A stretch of DNA of 64,000 bases from JAPSGM01 sp963777045 (GTDB lineage Bacteria; Chloroflexota; Limnocylindria; QHBO01): NCBI GenBank assembly GCA_963777045.1, contig CAVZPD010000010.1, positions 215,718-279,717 on the forward strand, written 5' to 3'. The position numbers and the translations under genes are program-made. Shown here piece after piece: positions 34,175-42,600 of this stretch. Within the stretch, counting starts at the first letter, position 1; every line of letters begins with the position of its first letter. The notes beneath the pieces were generated by a model, which was not told the origin of the DNA, did no database searches, and saw only the letters and a program-made list of their open reading frames with translations.

Positions 34175-34678
34175 TCAGGCCAGGGGCCAGACGACCTCGG
34201 TGCGGAGCTGCGACGAGTCCTGGACCTCGGCCGGATCGTCGACGTAGGACTCCCAGGGGCCCTCCCCCGGTTCCTCGCCGCGCTCCTGGAGCCAGGCCTC
34301 GAGCCGGCTGTAGGCCTGGTTCAGCGCCTCGTAGCTGCCGACGTGTTCCACCATCGCCGCCCGTCCGCCGGGAAGCTCCCCGGCGGCCAGCTCTCCGCGG
34401 GGCACCTCGCTGGCCGGGGGCAGGTTGCCGACGGGTGCCACCACCGGGACGCCGATCTCCACATCGACATGCTCACGCGTGTACGCGTAGTAGCGTCCAT
34501 AAGGTGGGCCTGCCGTCTCGCCGCCAAGGTCGGCGACCCGCTTCGCGACCAATGGCAGCAGCTCGCCGAACAGCTCTCCCAGGCGCGAGGTGGGCTCGGC
34601 GACGCGCACGCATACCGTCGGTTGCGGTCCGAGGTCGCGGATCTCGGGCGGGGCGATTGCTGGTCGTTCCTCAGTCAT
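34175..34678 (-). CDS. GyrI-like small-molecule-binding domain protein (copy 1)
   Basis: A 167-residue stand-alone GyrI-like (effector-binding, BmrR C-terminal type) domain. PTVCVRVAEPTSRLGELFGELLPLVAKRV, GPPYGRYYAYTREHVDVEIGVPV and GRAAMVEHVGSYEALNQAYSRLEAWLQERG form the SHS2-type double repeat, ending WESYVDDPAEVQ..LRTEVVWPL. It lacks a DNA-binding helix, so it probably binds or hydrolyses a small molecule rather than regulating genes. It lies 39 bp downstream of a paralogue on the same strand, a tandem duplication. Confidence 0.8.
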   Translation of the reverse strand: MTEERPAIAPPEIRDLGPQPTVCVRVAEPTSRLGELFGELLPLVAKRVADLGGETAGPPYGRYYAYTREHVDVEIGVPVVAPVGNLPPASEVPRGELAAGELPGGRAAMVEHVGSYEALNQAYSRLEAWLQERGEEPGEGPWESYVDDPAEVQDSSQLRTEVVWPLA

Positions 34679-34717
34679 GGCCTGCTGAACGGGCATGACC
34701 GATGCCAGCCTTCACCT

Positions 34718-35224
34718 TCAGACGATCGGATGGATCAGCTCCGTCCGCAGTTCCTCGGGCGGGACGGTCTCCGGATCGTCGATGTAGTGCTCCCATCCAC
34801 AGGCCGCGGAGAGGAGCTGACGCTCCGCCATCAGCTCCTCCATCCTTCCCCAGCTGTCGCCCAGTCGTCCATAGGGACCCTGGTGCACCATGACTGCCGC
34901 GCGGCCGGACGGCAGCTCAGATCCGGCAACCTCGCCGCGCTCGGCGAGCACCACCTCCGGCAGATCCGGCAGGAAGGAGGCGATGGGGGCACCGATCTCG
35001 ACCTCGACGACGTCCCAGCCCCAGTGGAAGTAGCGCGCGTAGGGTGGTCCGGCGATCACGCCGCCCAGCTCCTGTACGCGGGACGCGATGCGTGGCAGGT
35101 GGACCGGAAACGCGCCGCCCAGCTCCTCGGGCCCGATACGCAGCCGCACGCATGCGGTCATCTGTGGCCTCAGCTCGCGGATCTGAAGGCCGGAATCGGT
35201 TGCGGTCGAAGCGGTGCTGCCCAT
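34718..35224 (-). CDS. GyrI-like small-molecule-binding domain protein (copy 2)
   Basis: A 168-residue paralogue of the previous gene: MTACVRLRIGPEELGGAFPVHLPRIASRV, GPPYARYFHWGWDVVEVEIGAPI, GRAAVMVHQGPYGRLGDSWGRMEELMAER and WEHYIDDPETVPPEELRTELIHPI. The two align along their whole length but differ clearly in sequence, so the duplication is old. ATG 35224 is preceded by GAGGA. It is divergent from guaA and shares a 157-bp promoter region with it. The ligand is unknown. Confidence 0.8.
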   Translation of the reverse strand: MGSTASTATDSGLQIRELRPQMTACVRLRIGPEELGGAFPVHLPRIASRVQELGGVIAGPPYARYFHWGWDVVEVEIGAPIASFLPDLPEVVLAERGEVAGSELPSGRAAVMVHQGPYGRLGDSWGRMEELMAERQLLSAACGWEHYIDDPETVPPEELRTELIHPIV

Positions 35225-35348
35225 GGCGTCCTCGGCGGAGCTGCTGCACCAAGGGTGGCTGAGCCGCGGCGCGCTGGCAAGGGTCGTTTGACCCTGGTCT
35301 CGGTGCAACGCATGACGCCGAACCGGAACCGCCGCCACCCCCGTCGGG

Positions 35349-35354
35349 TAGACT
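35349..35354 (+). promoter_or_regulatory. -10 box of guaA
   Basis: TAGACT would start transcription near 35361, giving a leader of about 20 nt before the TTG at 35382. Confidence 0.45.
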
Positions 35355-35381
35355 CGCGGCCATCCCGCAGCCAGCACCCCG

Positions 35382-37109
35382 TTGAGCGACAGCCAGGAGC
35401 AGCAGACCGAGCCATCGCCGCCTCCCGCCCGCGATCGCGGGCGGACGGTGCACGGCGAGCAGGCCAACGCGGGTCACCGTGTGCTGGCACCGGACGACGC
35501 GGAGGTCGAGGCCTACCTCGAGCAGGCGCTGAATGCCCCGCCCGCGGCCCGGGCCGAGGAGGCGCCGGAGGGACCGGACACCATCGTGATCCTGGACTTC
35601 GGCAGCCAGTTCGCCCAGCTCATCGCCCGGCGTGTCCGCGAGCTGAACGTGTACTCGGAGCTCCTTCCGCACGACACGCCCTGGTCGGAGATCGAGCGGC
35701 GGCACCCGAAGGGGATCATCCTCTCCGGCGGTCCCTCATCGGTCTATGACCCGGATGCACCACGGGCCGATGCTGGCCTATGGTCCGGCCGCATCCCGGT
35801 GCTCGGCATCTGCTACGGGCTGCAGCTGATGGCGCACGAGCTGGGTGGCGAGGTCGTGCCCAGCGCGAAGCGCGAGTACGGGCCGGCATCGGTCCAGGTC
35901 ACGCGGGCCGATGGGCTCTTCGCCGGGCTGGAGCGCGAGCAGCCGGTCTGGATGAGCCACGGCGACGCCATCCTTCGCCCTCCGGAGGGATTCCAGGCCA
36001 CCGCCCAGACCGATTCGACGCCGTACGCGGGCCTGGTCGACCACTCGCGCGGGCTCTACGGCATCCAGTTCCATCCCGAGGTCGTCCACACGCCGCAGGG
36101 CCGCGACATCCTGCGCAACTTCGTCGTCGAGATCGCTGGCGCCAGCCCCACCTGGACGCCGGCTGGCTTCGTGGACAGCAACGTGGCTGCGATCCGTGAT
36201 CGCGTCGGCGACGGGCACGTGATCTGCGCGCTGTCGGGAGGCGTGGATTCGGCCGTGGCGGCGACCCTCGTGCATCGGGCCATCGGCGATCAGCTGACCT
36301 GCATCTACGTCGACCATGGACTGATGCGCAAGCGCGAGTCGGAGCTGCTGCGCACCACCTTCGAGGAGCACCTGGGCATGCGCCTGGTGATGGTGGACGC
36401 GCGAGACCGATTCCTCCGCCGGCTGTCCGGCGTCGAGGACCCCGAGCAGAAGCGCCGCATCATCGGGGACGAGTTCATTCGCGTCTTCGAGGAGGAGGCT
36501 GCCAGGCTCGGCCAGATCGACTTCCTGGTGCAGGGCACGCTCTACCCCGACGTGATCGAGTCGAAGACGTCGGACTCGAAGGCCGCCGCCAAGATCAAGA
36601 CGCACCACAACGTGGGAGGGCTCCCCGCCGACCTCCGCTTCAGCCTGATCGAGCCGCTGCGCTACCTGTTCAAGGACGAGGTGCGGCGGGTGGGGGCGGA
36701 GCTGGGCCTGCCGGAAGCGATGGTGCTGCGGCAGCCCTTCCCTGGGCCGGGGCTTGCGATCCGAATCATCGGCGAGGTCACCGCGGAGCGGCTCGACACG
36801 CTGCGCGAGGCAGACTGGATCGTCATCGACGAGATCAAGGGCGCCGGGCTGTATCGGTCCCTGTGGCAGTCGTTCGCGATCCTGACGCCGGTGCGATCGG
36901 TGGGTGTGATGGGCGACGGGCGCACCTACGCCAACGTGGTGGCGATCCGCGCGGTGACCTCGGATGACGGGATGACCGCCGACTGGGCACGCCTGCCGTA
37001 CGAGGTGCTGGCGCGCATCTCGTCGCGGATCGTCAACGAGGTGCCGGGCGTGAACCGCGTGGTGTACGACATCAGCTCGAAGCCGCCCGCCACCATCGAG
37101 TGGGAGTGA
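35382..37109 (+). CDS. guaA: GMP synthase (glutamine-hydrolysing)
   Basis: A 575-residue enzyme making GMP from XMP. The glutaminase domain (about residues 67-260) has IVILDFGSQFAQLIARRVREL, the nucleophile Cys in LGICYGLQLMAHELGG and the FHPEVVHT His/Glu. The ATP-pyrophosphatase domain has the P-loop ALSGGVDSAVAATLVHRAIG, YVDHGLMRK and the C-terminal dimer part ending VVYDISSKPPATIEWE. About 66 extra N-terminal residues, charged and Gln/Pro/Ala-rich, precede the usual start. The TTG at 35382 is the only start I can support for that frame. A later start is possible. Confidence 0.96.
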   Translation: MSDSQEQQTEPSPPPARDRGRTVHGEQANAGHRVLAPDDAEVEAYLEQALNAPPAARAEEAPEGPDTIVILDFGSQFAQLIARRVRELNVYSELLPHDTPWSEIERRHPKGIILSGGPSSVYDPDAPRADAGLWSGRIPVLGICYGLQLMAHELGGEVVPSAKREYGPASVQVTRADGLFAGLEREQPVWMSHGDAILRPPEGFQATAQTDSTPYAGLVDHSRGLYGIQFHPEVVHTPQGRDILRNFVVEIAGASPTWTPAGFVDSNVAAIRDRVGDGHVICALSGGVDSAVAATLVHRAIGDQLTCIYVDHGLMRKRESELLRTTFEEHLGMRLVMVDARDRFLRRLSGVEDPEQKRRIIGDEFIRVFEEEAARLGQIDFLVQGTLYPDVIESKTSDSKAAAKIKTHHNVGGLPADLRFSLIEPLRYLFKDEVRRVGAELGLPEAMVLRQPFPGPGLAIRIIGEVTAERLDTLREADWIVIDEIKGAGLYRSLWQSFAILTPVRSVGVMGDGRTYANVVAIRAVTSDDGMTADWARLPYEVLARISSRIVNEVPGVNRVVYDISSKPPATIEWE

Positions 37110-37379
37110 CGCTCTTCTACCCGTCAAGGCGCATGCAACGGGGACGGCCTCCCCGCGCCACCCGGGCCGGGGGTACAGGCGACGCGCCCGCCCGAGCCTC
37201 CCCGCTGCGCCCCTCAGGACGGGTAGGCCGAACAGGGCCTCCCCGTTACACCCGCGCCGACGCATGCCGGCAAGATGCCGGCGCGTGGAGCGCCGTCGAA
37301 GCAGGTGCCGTCTCCTGGATCCGGCGCATCGGCGCGGCATGCGTCATCAGCTGGCACCGGTGCCGTCCGGTCCGAATGA
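37110..37379. other. Intergenic region with three GCCTCCCCG repeats
   Basis: About 270 bp after guaA. GCCTCCCCG occurs at 37147-37155, 37196-37204 and 37237-37245, each within a Cys/Gly-poor, C-rich context. A GCCGGCAAGATGCCGGC inverted repeat lies near 37266-37282. No gene is supported. The hairpin could be part of a terminator, but no T-run follows. Confidence 0.35.
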
Positions 37380-37916
37380 TCAGCCGGCCAGCCGCTCCAC
37401 GGCATCACCGACGCGCACCGTCCCGGGCTCGACCACCCGCGCGTTGACCCCGCGCAGCCGGCGCTCGCGCCAGTGCCGCCAGTTCGCCCAGCGCAGTGCG
37501 TCCTGCCCGAACCGGCCAGCGAACTTCGAGCAGCCGGTGTGCGGCACCGCGGTGATCTCCAGCACCGCGGTGCCGACCTGCAGCCGCGCGCCGGGCGCCA
37601 GGTTGTCGGCGCTGATGTCGAAGTCGACCAGCATGTTGTCGCCGGCCTCGTGCAGCGGCTGCTCGCCGGCAGCGACCAGCTCGGCGACGGTCGCGTTCAT
37701 CAGCGTGACCTGCGCGTCGCGGTCCGGGTCCCGTTCCCGCCAGCCGCGTGCCCAGCGATCCCCATCCAGGCCGCCCTCGACGCTGACCATCACCGCATCC
37801 GGCGTTTCGTGGACACTCGGCTCGCGCCGGACGCAGAGCAGTCGAACCGTGCCGGTCTCGCGCGGCGCGGCGGGCGTGGCCGCCCAGAGTGCCTCCAGCT
37901 CATCGAAGGTGCGCAT
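37380..37916 (-). CDS. MOSC-domain protein
   Basis: A 178-residue MOSC domain (related to the molybdenum-cofactor sulfurase C-terminus). VSVEGGLDGDRWARGW, DAQVTLMNATVAELVAAGEQPLHEAGDNMLVDFDIS, NLAPGARLQVGTAVLEITAVPHTGCSKFAGRFG (with the conserved Cys), and LRGVNARVVEPGTVRVGDAVE match the family in order. Such proteins handle sulfur carried on the conserved Cys for metal-sulfur cofactors. The specific role is unknown. It is a single gene. Confidence 0.87.
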   Translation of the reverse strand: MRTFDELEALWAATPAAPRETGTVRLLCVRREPSVHETPDAVMVSVEGGLDGDRWARGWRERDPDRDAQVTLMNATVAELVAAGEQPLHEAGDNMLVDFDISADNLAPGARLQVGTAVLEITAVPHTGCSKFAGRFGQDALRWANWRHWRERRLRGVNARVVEPGTVRVGDAVERLAG

Positions 37917-37973
37917 CGGGCGAAGGGTAGCGCCCCACCGCCCGATGCGTCACGCCATGCGCCGTGGTCAGTG

Positions 37974-38225
37974 CTAGGAGGCGTTGGCGCAGTGCTCGCC
38001 GCCCTGCCCCTGGCCGTTGCCGGGTGTCCCGACCGGTGGCAGCGGCAGGCCACCCGGGTTGTGGGCGAGCAGCGCCTGCTTGGCGTTGCCGTTGTCGTTG
38101 GACGGGCTGCCTGCCGCCTCGGCATGACAGGCCGTGGCGGGCAGGCCGCCATGGTGGAATGCGAGCGCCGATGCCGGGAAGGCCAGCGATGCCAGCAGCG
38201 CGAGTGTCAAAACGAGGCGTCTCAT
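37974..38225 (-). CDS. Small secreted protein of unknown function
   Basis: An 83-residue protein with a clear signal peptide (MRRLVLTLALLASLAFPASALAF, cleavage after ALA). The mature 60 residues are rich in Gly, Pro, Asn and His and contain two cysteines (ATACHAEA and GGEHCANAS) that could pair. AAGGAG lies 8 nt upstream of the ATG. In its leader a 7-bp hairpin, ACGCCGC/GCGGCGT (38259-38279), is present. I do not recognise a family. Confidence 0.6.
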   Translation of the reverse strand: MRRLVLTLALLASLAFPASALAFHHGGLPATACHAEAAGSPSNDNGNAKQALLAHNPGGLPLPPVGTPGNGQGQGGEHCANAS

Positions 38226-38367
38226 GGGCGGGAGCTCCTTGCGTTGTTTGCTCTCCGTACGCCGCTGGTTACGCGGCGTCGGCCGTCAGACGCCGCCGGT
38301 CGACCCGTTCCTCCGAGCACTCTGGGAGCAGGCTGCGCCCGGGACCGCTAGGATGGACCGCGTACAC

Positions 38368-41325
38368 ATGTCCTCCTGGTTCGACAAGCTTCTCGAGGAG
38401 CTCCAGCGCCGCCAGGCCGAGCAGGACGCGCGTCGCGAGGGGCGACCGTTCCCGCGCGAGCCCCGCTCCGCGCGCGGCGGAAACGGCAGCCCGGGAGGCG
38501 CTGACGACGACGTACCGCCTGACGATCGCCCGCGGCCCACGGCCTTCCCACGGAACCAGGGTCCACAGTCACCCGACCTGCGACGCTGGGTGATCTGGGG
38601 CGGCATCGTCGTCCTGGCGCTCTTCCTGTTCGGCTTCGTCGGACGCATCGTCGACCTGGTCACGGACCTGATGTGGTACGACGCGCTGGGCCAGACCTCG
38701 GTGCTCACCACGCGCCTCTGGTCGCAGGTGGCGCTCTTCGCCATCGGCTTCGTCGCCTTCGCCATCCCGGCCGTGCTGAGCATCTGGCTCGCGCGGCGGA
38801 TCGCGCCGCAGGTGCCGGTCAAGCGCATCGGCCAGTTCGAGATCCCGGACGCGTCACGCGCGGTGACCTGGGGCCTCGTCGCGGTGGCCGTCGTCTTCGC
38901 GCTCGTCTCCGCCGGCTCGTGGAGCGGCGCCTGGGAGACCGTCCTGCTCTTCCTGAACGGTCAGCCGTTCGGCGCGACGGACCCACAGTTCGGGCGCGAC
39001 GTCGGGTTCTACGTCTTCGACCTGCCGGTCTTCCGCTTCCTGCAGGGCTGGGGCATCGGCGCGCTCATCGGCATCCTGGTCCTGACCCTCGGCGCCTACG
39101 CCGCCGGCGCCATGCGCTGGCAGTTCCGCCTCACGGCGCCGGTGCGGGCGCACCTGTCGATCCTGGGCGCGCTGCTGCTGGGCCTGATCGCGGTCGGCTA
39201 CCAGCTGGACATCGCGGAGCTCGTCTACTCCTGGGGCGGCTACGAGTCCATCCGCGCCGTCACCTACACCGATGCCAACGCCCAGATGCCCGCCTACGTG
39301 ATCCTGACCTTCGTGGCCCTGGCTGCCGCGGTCCTGATGCTCCTCAACATCTGGTTCCGCACCCTCTGGGCGCTGGTGCTGGCGGGAGCGGGCTGGTTCG
39401 TGCTCTCGATCCTGGTGGGCGGCCTCTACCCGACTTTCGTCCAGAACTTCCAGGTCAACCCGAACGAGCGGAACCTGGAGCGGCCGTACATCGCCGACCA
39501 CATCAGCTCGACGCGCGAAGCCTTCGACCTCGACACCATCGCCGTTCGCAACTTCACCGGTGAGCAGCCGATCACGGAGCAGCTCCTCGGGCAGGAGCAG
39601 CGCACGATCGACAACCTGCGGCTGTGGGACTACCGGCCGCTGCTGACCACGTTCGGCCAGGACCAGATCCTGCGCCGCTACTACAACTTCATCGACGTGG
39701 ACATCGACCGCTACGACTTCGACGGCGAGCAGCAGCAGCTCATGCTCAGCGCCCGCGAGCTGGATGTCGAACGCCTGGCGGATGCCGCCAGGACCTGGAC
39801 CAACGAGGCGCTCGTCTACACCCATGGCTACGGGCTCACCGCCGTTCCGGTGAACGCGATCACCTCCCAGGGCCAGCCGGACTACCTCGTGAGCGGCATC
39901 AACACGCAGTCCAGACTCGAGGTGAGCCAGCCGCGCATCTACTTCGGCGAGGCGACGGACACCTACGTGGTGACGAGCACGAACACCGACGAGTTCGACT
40001 ACCCGCTCGACGACACGTCCGAGGAGGGTGCCACCACCGTATGGGACGGGACGACGGGCGTGAGCATCGGCAATCCGATCTCGCGGCTGCTCTTCGCGCT
40101 CAGGTTCGGCGACCTCAACCTGCTCATCAGCGACCAGCTGCGGGGCGACTCGCAGATACTCTTCCGCCGAGCCATCACGGAGCGGGTGCCGGAGCTGGCG
40201 CCCTTCCTGGCCTACGACGGTGACCCCTACCTCGTCAGCGCCGATGGCCGGCTGCGGTGGGTATGGGACGCCTACACGCTGACCTCCCGCTACCCGAACG
40301 CGCAGCCGCTGCCGGACGACAGCCCGTTCCCCGGTGCCGACTACATCCGCAACAGCGTGAAGCTGGTCATCGACGCCTACGACGGCACGGTGCGCTTCTT
40401 CATCGCCGACCCGGACGAGCCGATCATCAAGGCCTACGCGAAGATCTTCCCGAGCCTCTTCGAGCCGATGTCGTCGCTGCCGGCCGGACTCGAGGCCCAC
40501 CTGCGCTACCCGGAGGATCTCTTCGTGGCGCAGAACATGATCTATCGCCAGTACCACCTGCTCCCGACCGAGGGCGGGGCGACCACCTTCTACAACCAGG
40601 ACGACCGCTGGGCGATTCCGGAGGATGTCGTCTCCGGCGGCGGCTCGCTGATGGAACCCTACTACGTGATCATGCGCATCCCCGGCGAGGAGAAGGCGGA
40701 GTTCGTCCTGATCCAGCCGATGGTGCCCGAGGGCCGGCCCAACATGATCGCCTGGGTGGCGGCCCGGATGGATCCCGGCGTCTACGGGGAGCGCATCACG
40801 TTCCGCTTCCCGAACGACACGTCCACCGACGGTCCGGCCCTGGTCGAGGCACGGATCGACCAGGACTCGACCATCAGCGCCCAGTTCAGCCTCTGGGATC
40901 GGTCCGGCTCGTCGGTGATCCGCGGGAACCTGCTGGTGCTGCCCATTGGCGAGGACGCCCTGCTCTACGTGGAGCCCATCTTCCTGCAGGCGTCCGGTGC
41001 GCCCTTCCCCGAATTCGTGCGGGTGATCATGGTGAGCCAGAACAAGGTCGCCTTTGCCGAGGACATCCCCGGCGCACTCGAGCAGCTGCTGGGCGAAGCG
41101 CTTCCGCCGCCACCCGACGGCAGTGGGGGCCTGCCGGAGGACGTTGCCGGCCTGGTGCTCGAGGCGCAGCGGCTCTACACCGAGGCACAGACGGCGCTGG
41201 CCGCCGGTGACCTGGGCACTTACCAGGCTCGCCTCGACGATCTGCAGCCGATCCTGGAGCGCCTGGCCGAACTGACCGGCGCCGCGACGCCGTCGCCCGA
41301 GGCGTCTCCCTCCGCCAGTCCGTAG
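38368..41325 (+). CDS. UPF0182-family large membrane protein
   Basis: A 985-residue UPF0182 protein, a family of unknown function in actinobacteria, Chloroflexota and cyanobacteria. Residues 1-70 are charged and disordered. Seven membrane helices lie at about 73-93, 117-140, 165-185, 226-248, 260-280, 308-330 and 333-355. A large outer domain follows (LYPTFVQNFQVNPNERNLERPYIADHISSTREAFDLD, DVERLADAARTWTNEALVYTHGYGLTAVPVNAI). The end is an Ala/Pro/Ser tail. I use ATG 38368; the in-frame ATG 38353 overlaps a TAGGAT -10 box and is less likely. purD starts 3 bp after its stop, so the two are co-transcribed. Confidence 0.88.
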   Translation: MSSWFDKLLEELQRRQAEQDARREGRPFPREPRSARGGNGSPGGADDDVPPDDRPRPTAFPRNQGPQSPDLRRWVIWGGIVVLALFLFGFVGRIVDLVTDLMWYDALGQTSVLTTRLWSQVALFAIGFVAFAIPAVLSIWLARRIAPQVPVKRIGQFEIPDASRAVTWGLVAVAVVFALVSAGSWSGAWETVLLFLNGQPFGATDPQFGRDVGFYVFDLPVFRFLQGWGIGALIGILVLTLGAYAAGAMRWQFRLTAPVRAHLSILGALLLGLIAVGYQLDIAELVYSWGGYESIRAVTYTDANAQMPAYVILTFVALAAAVLMLLNIWFRTLWALVLAGAGWFVLSILVGGLYPTFVQNFQVNPNERNLERPYIADHISSTREAFDLDTIAVRNFTGEQPITEQLLGQEQRTIDNLRLWDYRPLLTTFGQDQILRRYYNFIDVDIDRYDFDGEQQQLMLSARELDVERLADAARTWTNEALVYTHGYGLTAVPVNAITSQGQPDYLVSGINTQSRLEVSQPRIYFGEATDTYVVTSTNTDEFDYPLDDTSEEGATTVWDGTTGVSIGNPISRLLFALRFGDLNLLISDQLRGDSQILFRRAITERVPELAPFLAYDGDPYLVSADGRLRWVWDAYTLTSRYPNAQPLPDDSPFPGADYIRNSVKLVIDAYDGTVRFFIADPDEPIIKAYAKIFPSLFEPMSSLPAGLEAHLRYPEDLFVAQNMIYRQYHLLPTEGGATTFYNQDDRWAIPEDVVSGGGSLMEPYYVIMRIPGEEKAEFVLIQPMVPEGRPNMIAWVAARMDPGVYGERITFRFPNDTSTDGPALVEARIDQDSTISAQFSLWDRSGSSVIRGNLLVLPIGEDALLYVEPIFLQASGAPFPEFVRVIMVSQNKVAFAEDIPGALEQLLGEALPPPPDGSGGLPEDVAGLVLEAQRLYTEAQTALAAGDLGTYQARLDDLQPILERLAELTGAATPSPEASPSASP

Positions 41326-41328
41326 GCC

Positions 41329-42600
41329 GTGGAGATCCTGGTCGTCGGGTCAGGGGCACGCGAGCATGCCCTGGCCTGGCGCCTGGCGCGGGACGAGGGC
41401 GTGCGGCGGGTACGGATCGCGCCGGGCAACGGCGGCACCCCGGCCGTCGCCGAGACCGTCCTCGATCTCGACGTGCTCGACCCCGTTGCCGTCGCGCGTC
41501 ACGCCTCCCGCGAGCGGTACGACCTGGTGGTGATCGGGCCCGAGGCGCCGCTGGCCGCGGGAATCAGCGACGCGTTGGTCCAGGCCGGGATTCCCGTCTT
41601 CGGACCGTCCCGGGCGGCGGCGCGCCTCGAGTCGTCGAAGGCCTACGCCAAGGAGCAGCTGCGACGGGCGGAGGTTCCCACGCCGGCCAGCGCGACCTTC
41701 ACCGATCTGGCGGCCGCCCTTGCCCACGCCGGCGCCTCGGAGGTCCCTCCGGTCGTCAAGGCCGACTGGCTGGCGGCGGGCAAGGGCGTGATCGTGGCGG
41801 AGACCCATGACGAAGCCGCCGACGCGATTCGTGCGCTGCTCGACGGCGCCCCTCCCGGCGCACGCCTGCTGCTCGAGGAGCGGCTCCGAGGACGAGAGGT
41901 ATCGGTCTTCGCCCTGGTGAGCGACGAGGCGGTCGTCCCGCTCGCGGCCGCACGCGACTACAAGCGGCTGGGCGATGGCGACACGGGCCCGAACACCGGC
42001 GGCATGGGCGCCTTCTCGCCCGTCCCCGGCTTCGGCCCGAGGGAGCTGGAGCATGCCGCGGCCAGCATCTTCGAGCCGGTCGCCTGGCGCATGGCCCGCG
42101 ACGGCAGTCCGTACCGCGGCCTCCTCTACGCCGGGCTGATGCTCACCGATGCCGGTCCCATGGTGCTGGAGTTCAATGCCCGCTTCGGCGACCCGGAGGC
42201 GCAGGTCGTCCTGCCGCTGCTGGAGGGCGACCTGGCCGCGGCGCTCCTCGGCGTGGCGACCGGCGACCGCGCCGCCATGGAGGAGTCGATCGGCATCGGC
42301 CGTCGCGCAGCGCTGGGCGTCGTGCTCGCATCCGAGGGCTACCCCGAGGACCCGATCACCGGGCGCGCCCTGGAACGTGCCGACCCAGCAACGGCTGACG
42401 ACGATGGCCCGCGCCTCTGCTTCCACGCCGGTACCCGATCCGTTGGCGGCGGCCACGTGACGACCGGCGGCCGGGTGGCCACGTTCGTGGGGGTCGCCGA
42501 CGAGGCGGGCGTGGCGCGGGACGAGGCCTACGCCGGACTGGCCGAGGCCGAGCTCGAGGGTGGGCTGTATCGGTCCGATATCGGCGTGTCCGAACCGTGA
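41329..42600 (+). CDS. purD: Phosphoribosylamine-glycine ligase
   Basis: A 423-residue ATP-grasp enzyme for step 2 of purine synthesis, joining glycine to phosphoribosylamine. MEILVVGSGAREHALAWRL, GPEAPLAAGISDALV, VVKADWLAAGKGVIVAE, GDTGPNTGGMGAFSPV and LEFNARFGDPEAQVVLPLL are the family marks. It begins with GTG 3 bp after the UPF0182 gene and its stop overlaps the LLM gene (GTGA), so three genes form one unit. Confidence 0.96.
   Translation: MEILVVGSGAREHALAWRLARDEGVRRVRIAPGNGGTPAVAETVLDLDVLDPVAVARHASRERYDLVVIGPEAPLAAGISDALVQAGIPVFGPSRAAARLESSKAYAKEQLRRAEVPTPASATFTDLAAALAHAGASEVPPVVKADWLAAGKGVIVAETHDEAADAIRALLDGAPPGARLLLEERLRGREVSVFALVSDEAVVPLAAARDYKRLGDGDTGPNTGGMGAFSPVPGFGPRELEHAAASIFEPVAWRMARDGSPYRGLLYAGLMLTDAGPMVLEFNARFGDPEAQVVLPLLEGDLAAALLGVATGDRAAMEESIGIGRRAALGVVLASEGYPEDPITGRALERADPATADDDGPRLCFHAGTRSVGGGHVTTGGRVATFVGVADEAGVARDEAYAGLAEAELEGGLYRSDIGVSEP

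Noticed and set aside
36173..36300. Possible intein or insertion in guaA, purL or dnaB active-site motifs
   Set aside because: All P-loop and catalytic motifs read through without interruption and the lengths are normal.
37147..37245. GCCTCCCCG repeats as a possible CRISPR or integration array
   Set aside because: Only three 9-bp copies with unequal spacing (49 and 41 bp) and no cas or integrase genes nearby.
38854..40557. A 567-codon open frame on the minus strand
   Set aside because: It lies within UPF0182 in antisense, with the Val/Asp/Glu/Arg/Gln bias typical of mirror frames in GC-rich DNA.
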